Shown here: positions 24,805-36,916 of the stretch, one piece after another | Numbering within the stretch: position 1 is the first letter of the stretch | How the letters are laid out: each line of letters begins with the position of its first letter | DNA from: Taiwanofungus camphoratus | Lineage: Eukaryota; Basidiomycota; Agaricomycetes; Polyporales; Taiwanofungaceae | Length of the DNA stretch: 64,000 bases | Assembly: GCA_003999685.1 (NCBI GenBank) | Contig: CP021231.1 | Span: forward strand, 124,001 to 188,000 | Direction of reading: 5' to 3' | The notes under the pieces: generated by a model | The model's input: the letters and a program-made list of their open reading frames with translations, nothing else | Told to the model about the DNA's origin: nothing | Databases searched by the model: none | Translations under genes and position numbers: made by a program

Positions 24805-25368
24805 CTAGATTTTCCAAAACCTCAGACTTAGCTCTCCTTGCTCAAAGTGGTATCCCCCACCCCCTCCATTTGCATCACGTACGCTATCTTGCACCGCCGA
24901 ACGCAGCTCATGAACGGCTTCGCGAGCGGCCTCCATATCTGATACCCTGTCGCCCTCTACCTCTTCTTTTGCACTCTGAATTGCCTGGCTTACGTCAGAG
25001 TCAATCGAAGCAAACGTATGCTCCATTTCATTACCCTCTTCCCAGCGAATACCTATTGTCGCCCTTACAACCACGGCTAGAAGCCTAAGACTTGCGAACC
25101 CAAGTCCGGCTCCATACAGTGCACGGATGCGGGTCAGGGTGTTCATCAATTCAAGGGATGGACCTGCATTTCCTTCCTCTACCTTCGTTGTGAATAGCCC
25201 GACGAAGGACGGCGGCGCTGTCGCATTTACTTGCACCAGTCGCTGTCGTGCTGCAGCGGTGAATGCAGCAGCTACTGAGGGAGGACTGACTGCCAGTGTG
25301 CCTCGTACAATGGCACGCAAGCTACACGCCCAACCTTCTGTCAGCTGTACTTTGTCATCATGGTGCAC
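24805..25368 (-). CDS. unrecognised protein, 3' coding exon
   Basis: I cannot name this protein. The frame runs for 187 codons and looks coding. It contains VAAAFTAAARQRLVQVN, ALYGAGLGFASLRLLAVVVRATIGIRW (a likely membrane-associated helix with small residues), then a charged helix, SDVSQAIQSAKEEVEG and DMEAAREAVHELRSAV. It ends LSLRFWKI. The first codon of the open frame is GTG, not ATG, so an upstream exon is likely between 25,370 and 25,500. A candidate ATG at about 25,418 begins MVDTFIANANAEER, but I could not find an intron of normal length joining it in frame. Treat the 5' end as unresolved. Confidence 0.5.
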   Translation of the reverse strand: MHHDDKVQLTEGWACSLRAIVRGTLAVSPPSVAAAFTAAARQRLVQVNATAPPSFVGLFTTKVEEGNAGPSLELMNTLTRIRALYGAGLGFASLRLLAVVVRATIGIRWEEGNEMEHTFASIDSDVSQAIQSAKEEVEGDRVSDMEAAREAVHELRSAVQDSVRDANGGGGGYHFEQGELSLRFWKI

Positions 25369-27390
25369 GGAGACACTCGCTCTTCAGCATTGGCGTTGGC
25401 TATGAAAGTGTCGACCATGAGGTTGCTATTCCGTAGCAAGTTATCAGTAAGCTGCTAGAGCCAGGATCCTAGAGTCGACTAACACATGTCCTAGGACCGA
25501 TCGTGCTGTGTGCGGGAGAGTGTTGGGTACAGGTACGGGCATCCGTGTTTTCGGTCCAGTTTGACCACTTGGCGCTGAAGTGGAATCTATTCATGAGCAA
25601 GGTGACGTACTTTTATAATGCCGTCCCCAGTAGCTTCTCCGCTCAGAATCTAAGAGGATATCTGGTCATTCACTGGCACCGGTTACCTGAGAATCCTGGT
25701 GTGACACTCTAAGGGGAACGTTTCTCATAATCATCAGTAGCTGCTCACAAATCCAGAAGAAGTTAAATGCGAGGCCAAGTAGTTCCGGTCAACATCAATG
25801 AAGCCGCCGAACCGTGGACTACATTTTTTCCGTATTCCATAAATAGTCTGATTCCGCTCGAGTGCGCGACGATGGAACTTTGCGACATCAATGTGGCCCT
25901 TGCCTCGTTCTACTCTGTACGTGACGCTCAGACGGCACAATCTGCGACCAAGTTTCCCCAGTTTTCTCCCACTTATATACAGGTTTGCCGCTCGTAGTAT
26001 AAAGCAATATGCATGAACAAGCACAGCAGTACTGTACCAGCAAAAGAAGGGTTCTCGTAGTTCTATATGGAGTCGATGGAACAAGCTATGCTCTTCTGTT
26101 CTTGGACACCAAGGGGCTAGATAGAGTGATTTCTCTCCTTGGCCAGCGATAATCACTGCTCATCAGCTTCGTCGTTCTTGTCCACGCATTGGGCGCGCTT
26201 CGCTCAGCCACCTGCAAGTGTTTCATGATGACAGATGGACATGTTCCCAAAAATTGCTGGCTGGCATCTACGGTTGAACTTAGAAGGGACTTTATGCAAG
26301 TCTATGATTGTGGACTGCTGAGCGGTATCGACCTGCGAACAAATGGCAAATACACAAGCGTGTAGCTCTAGCGTTAATAAATCCACGCTGTTGTTGACAT
26401 CGTGCACCGAACCCCGCCAGTGGACCTGAAGCACACCTGTATGGTCTTCTGACGACTTGTTTCCGTGGTGAACAACCTTGTGCACCGTTTACGTGATTTG
26501 TGTCCTCGATGCATCTTTACCCGCAGTAATATGCAAATACATAGACGTACATATTTATGCACAGGTCTTCAACACCATCAATTCTTCTTTACGTGATCCA
26601 ATATTCGTACCAAGGACCAAGTGATACCTGCGAAAATTAACCGTCAAGCACTCCTATAATGCGAACGCGGCATATTGGTAGTTTGTCCGACGTTGCCATA
26701 TAGTCGTCGCATGTCACAACCGACACCCAGTGTTGATAGATGCGAAAGCCCATTGCGAGATATGTTCCCAGGTGTCTGCGTATTCATAACACCCCTGGAG
26801 GTTGATAGCCATCGCGCTAGTAGCTGATGATGACACAAATATTGTTCTTCGCATTGTCATTGAGACAAACTCTAGCTGACTTTGCGCCAAACTGAACATT
26901 TCCTGGAAGTTCCTATAGCAAATGTCAACGGGATTTTACACTAATGATGCGTTCGTCGGAAATCGACCAGATCGGACGCCAAGTACGCATTTACATGATC
27001 GACTTGCAGGGACTACCGCGCATGTACTATCTACATAGGGCTCGACCCTCGCGGACAACAAACGAGAAAACATTCACTGCTTGCGAAATAAATTCCAGTC
27101 CAAGGTACATTTAATCCAGCGGTCTTACATCAAAGTCAAGAATTTTGTACAGCGACGGCATTTTCGGGGCAGTACCGTTCGTAATAGCAGCGCTCTGAGA
27201 ATATGGGGCATCACGTTTCCATAACAGTTATATCTCACCATTGAATTAGTAAAAGATGAACAGTTAAGTTAGTATGAATTGCGTGATATAGATGTACAAC
27301 AAGGTTGCGGTTGCGAAGACTAGAGATGAAACGATGATAATGCGTGAACCTAGATAATTGGTGGTGGAAAGTTCGGGTCACCATGTGTAA
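25369..27390. other. long intergenic, nothing firmly recognised
   Basis: About 2 kb. Frames on both strands around 25,734-26,156 reach 140 codons but show no domain, no codon pattern like the neighbours and no convincing splice partners. The 5' exon of the gene at 24805 is probably at the left edge. No RNA gene or repeat was identified. Confidence 0.4.
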
Positions 27391-30300
27391 TCAGAGTCTG
27401 CTTGCAGGACCAGAATATGTGAAAGAAGTGAGACGCTGTATAGGTTGCAATTTCTTCTTAACGTCGCGCAGTATACTTGTCTTTGGTTGCCAATCATCAA
27501 AGGCGTCCCTCAACTGAGAGAACTCCTGGGCAAAGTAATGTGCCACTCTCTCGTCCGCAATCATGTCGCGAAGTGACCAGGGAATCTATAGGATTTTATC
27601 ATCGTATCATTGTTCTCAGTAGTGTCAGCTTCGAGAGGAAACACTTACTTCATAATCATTCTGTTCATTGACAGCATTGAAAGGTTCGACTACGAATTCT
27701 TTTCGCTCATTATCGCCGTCGGTAGTGAGGAAGAAGTACTTCACTGCCAGTCTATCAACAATGTCAGTAGATAAGCATAGCTCTCAAGTAAAATGGACTT
27801 ACGAGAACGTCGCTGGTTCCTCATACGCAGACGAATGGCCCACACCACTGAGAGTGCCCGCTGTGGCTTCGGATAAATGATTCAGGAGACCACCCTCAGA
27901 GAGGCCGGAGTTCATAATCCGAATGAGTAAAACGAGCAAATTGGAAAGAAAGTCGGATGAACTAGAGCTGAGCGTTCACTACATATTTCATGACATAAGA
28001 ATGAACAGCGTACTGATATGCGTCGCCATCAATGTACAAGGCACGCAAGATTCGTGGATGAGAAGCAGCGGTGAAAAGACCTGAGTAGATTGGGACGACC
28101 TGATCATTGAGGGAAGCAACATAGACTACCTTCGCCTGTGAAACGATGAGCGTCGTTCAGGGTCTGTATGAGAATGACTGACCCCATGATCAAGAATATT
28201 CTGGAGAGCTTTGGCATAATCTTTCGAGAGCTGTGACTCCGTATTCTGATAGCAATCAGAGTTGACTTCTCGACAGACATAAACAGCAAAATCCAAGCAC
28301 ACCTGAAATTCGAAAAGTTCACGAGCTGCAGCATTCTCGAAATACTATTGTTGCGGGTAATATAAGGACCGTCACAATCAAGTAATATGTTATAATTTCG
28401 TTGACTCACTTGAATATACGGTTGCAGCAAGGAGCTCGTCTTGAGATATCTGAGTGGCCCAAGGTGTATCCCACAAAGGGCGAGAAAACAGATCTTCTGG
28501 GCCTGTGATGCCGGGATTGGGGCGCCACCCGGTGCGATAGTCGCTGCTGTCTTCCTGAGAATGTCCACGCTACGCGACGTGAGAATATGTCCATCTCGAA
28601 TAAGTCTGTCAACGAGGTGTGTCGAGATGATACATCCTTGAGAGTGGCTTGCCACGAAGACGACATCAGCAGCGTGGAGGTCTTCCATCCAATCCTCGTT
28701 TCCAATTAACTGACTGTGGACCCTGAACATCGAATTCATTTGAAACGATCAGCCAAAGTAAGATACCGGAAATGTTCTGCTACTCACTTGGACACTTTCC
28801 TCTCGATCGTCCCATCACCATCCAGGGGAATCCTGGTGATTTTCTTGAATTTGAACCCATGTTCATGTTCGAACAGCTCCAGAGCTTGACAAGTCATGTC
28901 GACAAATTTGTTACTCGATGATGGAAACTAAATGAGCATCAGTTGCAGATGAGGGCTGGGAGATAATGTTATTTGGAAGACTTACCCCTCCAGCAAGTGT
29001 TCGAGTCACTGGCCCTATTGGGAGTGTGTGAGCGGAAGAAACATGACATTATGGTACACCTTACCAGGTGACCAGCCTGCCACTCCAATTATTACAACTC
29101 TGCATCCACCATTTAGAATGTAAGGATTTAGCTGTTCTCCGACTACATCCAGAGCCTTTGGTAGTTCTTTTCCAAAGTGGATGAACCTCGCCTCTCTTTC
29201 TGTCTCTCTTTCTTTACCTTTTCCCTTTCCTTGTCCTGGCTCATCTTTGCTGAAAAGGGCCTCACTTACAAGGGAAAACGTCTTGGACAATTTCGACTTC
29301 GCTGATTGTGGCTTTGGGAGGATATTTGAGCGAGGTGGTGAACGGAATGTTTGCTCCCAAGTGGGCAAGATGAGATTAGGAGGTGACGGTCGAGGCGAAG
29401 CGGCAGATACCTTCGATGGCGCTGGAGACGGAGACCGGGCTATAGCTTGCTTGGTCGTCTCGGCCTTCCTCGAATCTGTGATAGAAAGGGAACCAACGAA
29501 CTTCTTATATTCCTGTTTAGATGGCGGGAGAGGCGACCTTTGTGAGGGGGAAATCTGCGGCAGCGACTGCTGAACCGAGCGCTTCCCGTCTGGAACTGCA
29601 ACAGGTGTGGAACCAGAGTTTGATAGCTTGTCCTCGTCCTGATCCTCTTCAATAGTCATCACCTCCATACCAGTCTCGTCCCGCTCTTTGTTGTCATTCG
29701 TTACATTCTTCGTTAGAAGCCCTCGCGTCGTGAAGAAAGATACCCAGCTGGAACGACTCGTTGATATCGACGACTCGATCGGATTCTTGGACTCTTTATC
29801 CAGTGGCGAAACTGATGCGGAGGACACGGGGGCAATTTCAGGCGCAGGCGCGGGAGCAGGGGTAGTAGGGATCGGAGTTGAGTCGTCCCGCGCCAGCGCT
29901 TGCTCCTTCACCATCTCCGATTCCGTCTTCGTAGCCTCACTACTTATCTCAGCAGGCTCCGCAGATGAGGCCTCCGACTTGGGAGTATCGTTCGAGGTCA
30001 GTTTGGAGGAAGAGTAGTACCAAGCCCATGGCGAGTACCAGGCGGAGTTCTGACTCTTGGCAGTCTCAGCGGAAAATATGGAGGAGGGTTTCTGGTTTGG
30101 TTTTGAAGAATTCTCCTGAACCGTCTGTTCTTGCACCTGCTGTAGGTGTGGTGGCTCTTGCTGAACAATAGTATCAGTGATCTCTGAAGTCTGAGGCAGC
30201 GACTTTACGTCTTTGAGATGTTTCGGGGTTGAATGTGATGTAGGTGTTTGCAGCTTGGACGGCTCAATAGCATCATTAATCGCCGTAGCATGATTGGTCT

Positions 30301-31829
30301 TAGAGCTGCTGCTCCAACCAACATAGTCCCACCACGAAGATGCAGAAGCCACGCGCGGATCGGCCTTCGGCGTCTTGTCGTCCTCGCATACTGATCCGTC
30401 TTGAGTGGGGGACGTCCGAGATTGATCAGAAGGTGAAGAACCTGAGGAGAGCTCCGAACTTTCTATCGGTATCGGAGCCGTAGTCAAATTCTTAAGAGCG
30501 TCTGTAGATGGCGAACATATAGACGGAGACGGATGGACAGATTGCACATCATCTTGTGGCTGTATTAGAACCATTCGACTAGTTTGGAAGACAGGCTCAC
30601 CACTTTGTTCAGAATCTTGCACGTGTCCACTCTCAACTGGTTTTCCACGATCTGTTACTTCTCCTACATGAACCACTTCTTGCAACGGGACCTTGGACCT
30701 TCCTAAGAGGGGGAGTCTCAGAGAGAACCTACTCGTGGAAGGGTTCAACGATGTAATTGACGGCTTCTTTCCGATAGCACGGTCGTCCTGGCTGTGTAAT
30801 ACCGCAGGTCCGGATGGCATAGCAGGACTGTTTGAAGAAACCAGTCTTGGGCGGGGCACCTCTTCGTCAACGGACGAGACCGATGGTGACACAACAATGC
30901 TAGAAGAGCCAACGGGTGACATGCCTTCCCTTATCTGCGACGGACCAGAGAGCGATGTGGACGGTAAATCGGTAGAGTTGGCAGCGGATATAACCTGGCG
31001 TGACTGTGTAGATGCTTGCATTGACCCTGACTGCAGCTGCTGAGGGCCGATATCCGATTTGAGAATTAACTTCCCGTCCATTTCGTTGTTCACATTTGAT
31101 GGCTGTGACTCTTGATTGAAGCACTGATGATGAACTATGGCTCGAGGCTCGGAAGACACAGAAATTTCACCAGCTGGCATCACCTGGCTTGAGTCTTCAG
31201 TTTGAAAAGACTGATCTCTCCCCTTCGTTCGCGAGAGAGATCCAAACCAAGATAGACGCGACGGTGATGGTTTTACCTGATTGGACACCTTATGTGGTTC
31301 TGAGATAGGGAAAGGGACAGACTGAGTGGGTGTTGGATCTCCGGACAGCGTAAGACCAGAAGAAGTTCTCAGCGACTCAGTCACTGGGGAGTCTTGTTTC
31401 CGACTGAGAAATTGTGGCATCAGCGAAATACACAGTTTACTCACTATACTGAGGTTGTTCCGTCTCTTCCGCCTGTATACTCTCATCGGAAGGTAATGAA
31501 ATCACAACTTCATGCTGTTGGGATACCACAGACCCTACTTTGGACCGCTTCCGATTCGCCTCTTCCGCTTCTAAATCAGACCCTCTTGCAACAGTGGATG
31601 TAGACTGAAAGCGTTCTCGCTTCTTCGACATGATACTCGAAACACTGTCGCTATCACCAAGTTTAATGACAGGCAGATGATCTACCGCAGACCGCAATGG
31701 GGAGCCTTGTTCTGGCTGCGCAACGACAAGAGACAGACTCGTCGCTGGTTGTTGCTTCTTCAATGTCGACGACGATCGCCAATTTGGTGTGGACGGTCGT
31801 GCAGAACGACGATTAGGACTGAAGGACAT
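27391..31829 (-). CDS. MIL1/YFL034W-like putative alpha/beta-hydrolase
   Basis: This is a large protein whose C-terminal half matches the fungal MIL1 (yeast YFL034W) family, putative lipases with an alpha/beta-hydrolase fold. The catalytic set is visible: VVIIGVAGW opens the domain, the nucleophile elbow is FVASHSQGCIIS, FLALCGIHLGPL follows, an aspartate sits in VYVASLNDQVVPIYSGLF, and a histidine in SGVGHSSAYEEPATFSLA. It ends QRLTSFTYSGPASRL with the stop at 27391-27393. The N-terminal 750 or so residues (31829 down to about 29,100) are disordered, rich in S, P, T and Q, with repeated SSWWDYVGW and SPWAWYYSSS-like aromatic motifs. The exon 1 to exon 2 junction near 31,400-31,437 is ambiguous (a 37- or 52-nt intron). 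Enzyme activity is inferred from the triad only. Confidence 0.8.
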
Positions 31830-32048
31830 TGAGGGCGACTAGCAACATTGTGCAGCAGGCTGTTCACTAAGTGACGGACACGGAGCGCGTGGAAGACTGA
31901 CGTATTAGGCATTCTACCGTCCCCTGAAGAGCACGTTCATTCTTTAGATTAGATTAGATGCATTCTTTGCAATGTTCACGAGCTGTGTATACATTCAACG
32001 AGAAACGCTCTCATATTTGCAACTAATCGTACAGGAAAGAATTGCGCA

Positions 32049-34230
32049 TCATATTGCAAATAGCTCCGTATGCAGTCCAATGCCACCCAGCTCCACGCCC
32101 CTGATCATGCCCATTCTAGCAACAGCGTTGCTCGTTTCCCTCGTCAAAGATTCAGGACCAGCAGCGCACACCGCTATACCACCCCCTAGCCCGATCCAGT
32201 TGAGCCTAGGCATCGCTGAGGTATTCAAACTACCATCTTCTACTTCAAAAGAAGGCATTGATGATGGAGGCGTCACAAGTTCTTGCAGTAGTTTGCTGAT
32301 AGACGGTCGTAAGATGGTTACGTCCGAGTTTGGTATAGAAGGTACATCTTCGGGATGGCAAAGGCATGTGACAAAGATGGAGACATGGATATCAAGGGAC
32401 GTATCCTCCACTGCGGAAACAACGTCCGAGAGTAGGGATGAGAACCACTCGATGGAGGCTGTGCGTAGAAAATCAGTAATGTATCCCTCAATACGTAAGA
32501 GTGCAATGACAAACAGTATGACTTGATGCACCATACGAACTCGATACGTCGAGTTTTCTCACCGCCTGATCGTCCACGCTTCACACACCTCGCCACAATG
32601 TCATCGAGTAACCCGAGAGTGAAAGTCATTCCTGATCCTCCGGCAACGAGAAGCGCACTTTCGTATTCACCCAAATCAATGCTGCACCCTCCATAAGGTC
32701 CATCTAGCATAACTTGCACTTGCACGCCAGGATGAGTATTCTTTTCACCTCTAAGACGGCTCTGTTCATCGAGTGCGTAGGCGTTGAGTGCACGCGTCCA
32801 ATCGCCCTTGACGCGTGCGGCCAGTATCATATTTTGGCTGGACACGCACGACGACCCCGACGGCGGGGCGTTGAGGATCGTCAGAGGGTGGGATTCGAAA
32901 ATGCGTCCAGAAAAGAATACCCGTAGGCGGACGTGCTGCCCTGCGACCCATCCATCGTGACAATCGTGAACATGGATCTTTGAAAATAATTGAAAAGAGG
33001 TATAGGCGGAAGACGGAGGACTAGTCTCACAAGTGTCATCTTGTTATCAACGGGCACTAGAGTCGCGTCTTTGATGCGGTAACGCAACATGCGCAGCAGC
33101 ATGTCCATACCGTAGAACGCCAGAGGGGGAAATATCCACGGCGAGGCGTACTCCGTGTGGTAGCAGATCGTGATGAAGAACGAGACATACCCGAGCACGC
33201 TAAAATAAGAACATTAGACGCTATTATACAGGCTAAGTTGCGACTACTTACTGGCAAACGAAGAATATTTGGTATAGATACCGTCTGAAAGGCCTCATGG
33301 AGGTCAATACAAGCACACAGAGAATTCCTAATGCTGCTACACCAGACGTCTCCTTCTGCTGTCCGAGGATGGGTAGATTATAGGCCAAGTGATTGCGTAT
33401 CCAGAGGGCACCATGTACGACCGCACCAATGAACATGCCTCGCCCAGACCACCGGTGAATATAGTTTAGCCTCTCGTAGCCGTTTCCGGGTCCCAAGAGA
33501 AGAGACAGCACAGAGTTTTTGGTCGCAAAAAGAAAGACGATAGGAAATTGAGCGAGCGCCATAAATCCTGAAAACGGTGTGGTAAGTTTTGTATTAGCTT
33601 TCAAACTCACATGATCAAAAGGTTCGAACATGGGCACCTGCACGGTTGGGATTAGTCACTAACGGTGCATGCATGGTTATGCATATCAAGGTCAGTACAA
33701 GATATCCGCATATAAGTAACACTGTAAACGACAAGCGTGGTTCGCCCAGTCAGAATAATGTCAATATGATGAGAACAATACGGACTCTGTCCGAGACTTA
33801 GTTCAACAGCAGGTAAACTCCAGCGGAGACAGGACCAGAATGACTCTGCAATTGCCCATATCGTGCGTCTTTGGCCGTTCAGTTTCCTATCCGCTGAAGC
33901 CACGGGTGTGTAATGTCTTCCACTGATGTCTTCCGAGACCCCAAAAAATCCACGAAAGAGTCGTCCACGCCTGAGTGATAGTATTAAGGACGGCAAGGAG
34001 ATAAGTACCGCAACTCCAACGGCACTGGCCCAGACAATGGAAAACTTCCGTTGCCACTTCGGGTCCTCGACATATGAACTAGATGACAACCAACTCGTTC
34101 AACGACAGCAAGCTCAAAGGAGGGGAAGCATGGCACAAAAACACTGCACAGCCTGAGTGCACGTCCATGAAACTCACTTATACTGCTGAAGGGCCGTTGG
34201 AATTGTTGGAGGTGTTCCATATTGCGACAT
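32049..34230 (-). CDS. ferric/cupric reductase (FRE/NOX superfamily)
   Basis: A plasma-membrane metalloreductase that passes electrons from NADPH through FAD and two haems to external Fe(III) or Cu(II). The true N-terminus comes from a 53-nt first exon (34178-34230) reading MSQYGTPPTIPTALQQY, joined across a 99-nt intron to NSYVEDPKWQRKFS. It continues SLGQMLLICGYLVLTL, then LLLGPGNGYERLNYIHRWSGRGMFIGAVVHGALW and CYHTEYASPWIFPP, which carry the haem-binding histidines. FAD binding is HPLTILNAPP. NADPH binding is LLVAGGSGMTFTLGLLDD. The C-terminus reads GGGIAVCAAGPESLTRE and ends HTELFAI. Two introns use weak donors (gtccgt and gtttgt), but splicing there restores the family sequence exactly. 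It appears intact. The Ctr gene lies 573 bp upstream on the same strand. Confidence 0.93.
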
Positions 34231-34803
34231 GGCTTTCCTTTAGCGTTTCTCAATGCCAAAAATCTGAAGGGGTAGACTCAGCGCAATGACAGACGGAAGT
34301 ACGGTGAATCCCTAGTAGGAGGTATTGTGGCTTATCACTATTTGCAGCGACTAAATTCCAAGAAAAAACTTTTTTCCCTTCGGCTCAGCCGAACTTGGCT
34401 AGATCATCACAACACTTCCCGCCATCTGGCAGCTTTTTCTTTATACATTCTTTACACCTTCGACCACTCTAAGCTCGCTGTGCGTGATTCTTTGAGGGTA
34501 GGAAGAGCTAAAAAGACTAGCGGTGCACATAGAAGCGAACCACAATTACCTCGATCGCAAGATGGAACCAGCTCACAACTACAACCCATGAGCAAGCGGG
34601 ATCTTCCTCCTGCGCAAGGACAAGAAAGGATAATTCGGAGCCGCCTCCAATGTTACTGCATACATTCTTAGGGAAATGCGAAATGATGCAAGCGCTAGGA
34701 TATCATCGCGGCCAAAAGCATGCAGTCGTGGACCGTGTAGACGTTCAGGTTATTTATAGTACAGAACAGTAAATATCGACACTACCATCGTGACGCTTTC
34801 TTT
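34231..34803. other. intergenic, reductase promoter region
   Basis: About 570 bp between the Ctr 3' end and the reductase start. It should carry the reductase promoter. I looked for copper-response motifs of the Mac1/Cuf1 type (TTTGCTC) and saw none. The 114-codon plus frame is unsupported. Confidence 0.4.
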
Positions 34804-35548
34804 TCATGCTAGATGTGCAGCATGGCTCGCGTAGCGTCCAAAAAGCATTTCTCCCACACCAAGGCCAACAACAATGGCGAAAATAAAGCCAAGTTGGAAA
34901 GTCCTATCGCGAAGGTGAGCGGTGTTCATAGGACAAGGTGAATCAGACACGCACATAACAGCTAGCATGAATGCGAAATTGATAGCAGTCTTGGCTAGAT
35001 ACAGTATGCCCCTCGTGACATCGTGAGTCAGAATGAAAGGTGGGAATGACCGCGTAGTCAGTCTGCCCTGCTGTGAAGCAGATGTAGGAGGTAGCGGTAA
35101 TGTCTTGGACTTGCTTTCGGAAGTAATGATGGGAAGATGCACTCCATTCAGTCTGTTAGATTGGATAATGTGTGCCCTACAAGCAATCGCGTCGAAAAAG
35201 AGTAAGGTGAAGCAAAGGTGGACACATGGAAGAAACATGCCTCTTATTCCAATGTATCTCCATGACCGCCCGACTCGCAGCAATCCATCTCTCTACCAAT
35301 GCCAGAAGAAACAAGCCAATACAAGTGCCAACCATCGCACCTGCGCTAGCGGGCACCCATCCCATAAACCAAAGGGTATCACCAGGAGTGAAATGGAGAT
35401 ACGACAGCATTTCACCCTGAGCTAATGGCATCGCCCCATCCGCAGACATGTCCATACCATTGCTGGACGCATAGCTAACAGGCGCAAAAATCGCAGTTAG
35501 GACTGCTAATTGATAGAGCAAGGGCAACATGCGAAGCACGGGTAGCAT
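34804..35548 (-). CDS. Ctr-family copper transporter
   Basis: A high-affinity Cu(I) importer of the Ctr family, a three-TM protein acting as a trimer. It starts MLPVLRMLPLLYQLAVLTAI, a hydrophobic leader ahead of a short methionine-bearing outer segment (NGMDMSADGAM). TM1 follows HFTPGDTLWFMGWVPAS. TM2 contains the signature MxxxM in FMLAVM, and TM3 has the GxxxG in GLGVGEMLFGRY. Three exons are needed. The intron at 35177-35240 has GC-AG borders (AG-gcatgt) and joins HWNKR to AHIIQSNRL. The intron at 34904-34954 (51 nt, stop-free) must be removed to join LAVM to TFQLGFI. The product is about 209 residues and looks intact. The neighbouring reductase would supply its substrate. Confidence 0.92.
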
Positions 35549-35589
35549 TGTGAGCTGTACATGCAAAGCCAGAGCTGAAGATAGGTAAC

Positions 35590-36916
35590 AATCTTCCATG
35601 CTTACGTAAGTCAAACCAAACATAAGTAAACACTGACTAGGAGTCGGAAAGTAACGTTTGTCATGAAGCCGTTCGAAACGTTCGAGCAGACTAGTAGCAA
35701 GCGATCCCCGAATGGAGTACATCTGTGCGATAAGATAAGGGAAGATCCTATGAAAGAACCACACACCTGATCATCAGAGAGTATGCTTGTCCACTACTAA
35801 AAGGATCCAACGGACCGTTTTCCAGGTAGGACCAATACAGCAGGGCGAACGCTTCTAGGGACATGCAGATTGTATGCGATATAGGCACCGCGCAGCCAGA
35901 AACGGAGGCATTGTTGCAGTTCCCGAGTCAGGGGTGGCATCTCTGAGATCTTACGTGAAGACTAGGAATTGAAACATGTAACATGTCGGGCGCTGAACGA
36001 TGCGTGATAGAGGCACAGGGGATAGTGATAGATAATGGTCAGAAGATCGTGGAAACAGATCGCCGGTGGGACATTTACTCTCCATAGAGAACGGCAAGAC
36101 AGCAAAAGGAGCATGTGACAACGAACAAAACGAGTGTCGAGCTGGCAACTTAGTACGGCACCATACACATTCAAGAGGAGCTAGAATCACCCCTACCTGG
36201 TGACAACGATTGACAACTTCAACTGTCCTGGAATCTGTGTCTGAGGCTGAGGGTAGAACACCGCACAGTGAAGCAGACTGTCCACCCAGCTCAAATCGCA
36301 GCCGCAAGTACAATTGGCACTTGAGATCAAAGAGCATTTTGAGAGGGCGGCATCGGTTGACAGCCAAGCTTCATGAGGGTATCCTCTCACTTGACACATA
36401 CCAAGACGCCATCTCAATAAGACCTCTGCAGAGATAAGCAATTGTCGCCAGACCCATATCAGCAGACAGTTTCTGGGAAAGGGTCCATAGAAGCCAAGTT
36501 AAATGAGGAAGCCACAAGTATCACAGCAGCGAAGACGACCGGAAGGATACTTCCTGCATACACCGAGCTTCGTGAGGATAACCTCCCACTCGATTGCAAG
36601 GGAAACGATGCCGAGGTGTTCTCTCGGCCAAGTCAGTGACCAGAGAAGGGTGTATGCGGAAGACAAGAGATGAGTAGATGGCCGTCACTGCAAACAGCCC
36701 TGCAATGACAATGAGCTCTTGATCATAGAAGTCAAAATTTGACAACCAGAGAGCGGTGCTGCTCAACGTTTTGTGCGCCAATTTTGCGTGAGGCATTTCT
36801 ATGATTGGTTCTGAGTTCGAACTGACAAGTAACGTTACTAGGTAAGTATGTAATTCTCTATAAATTCAGACAGGTGAGCCCAACTTACTGTACAGCCAAA
36901 GACAGAAACGCTCCAT
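35590..36916 (-). CDS. unrecognised multi-exon membrane protein
   Basis: Several exon-like stretches on the minus strand suggest a polytopic membrane protein, but I could not complete the splicing. A 28-nt first exon (36889-36916, MERFCLWLY) joins in frame to 36837 and below, giving a signal-like leader (ITLLVSSNS) and then LIVIAGLFAVTAIYSSLVF. Further down are a hydrophobic stretch near 36,500 (ILPVVFAAVILVASSFNLA), ADMGLATIAYLCRGLIEMASW near 36,430, EAFALLYWSYLENGPLDPF near 35,840, and MYSIRGSLATSLLERFERLHDKRYFPTPSQ near 35,690. No family is recognised. It lies directly upstream of Ctr on the same strand, with about 40 bp or less between them by this reading. It could also be a decayed gene. 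Confidence 0.38.

Noticed and set aside
34087-34089. TTG-initiated start of the ferric reductase
   Set aside because: A 53-nt upstream exon with a proper ATG at 34230 splices in frame and restores the usual N-terminus.
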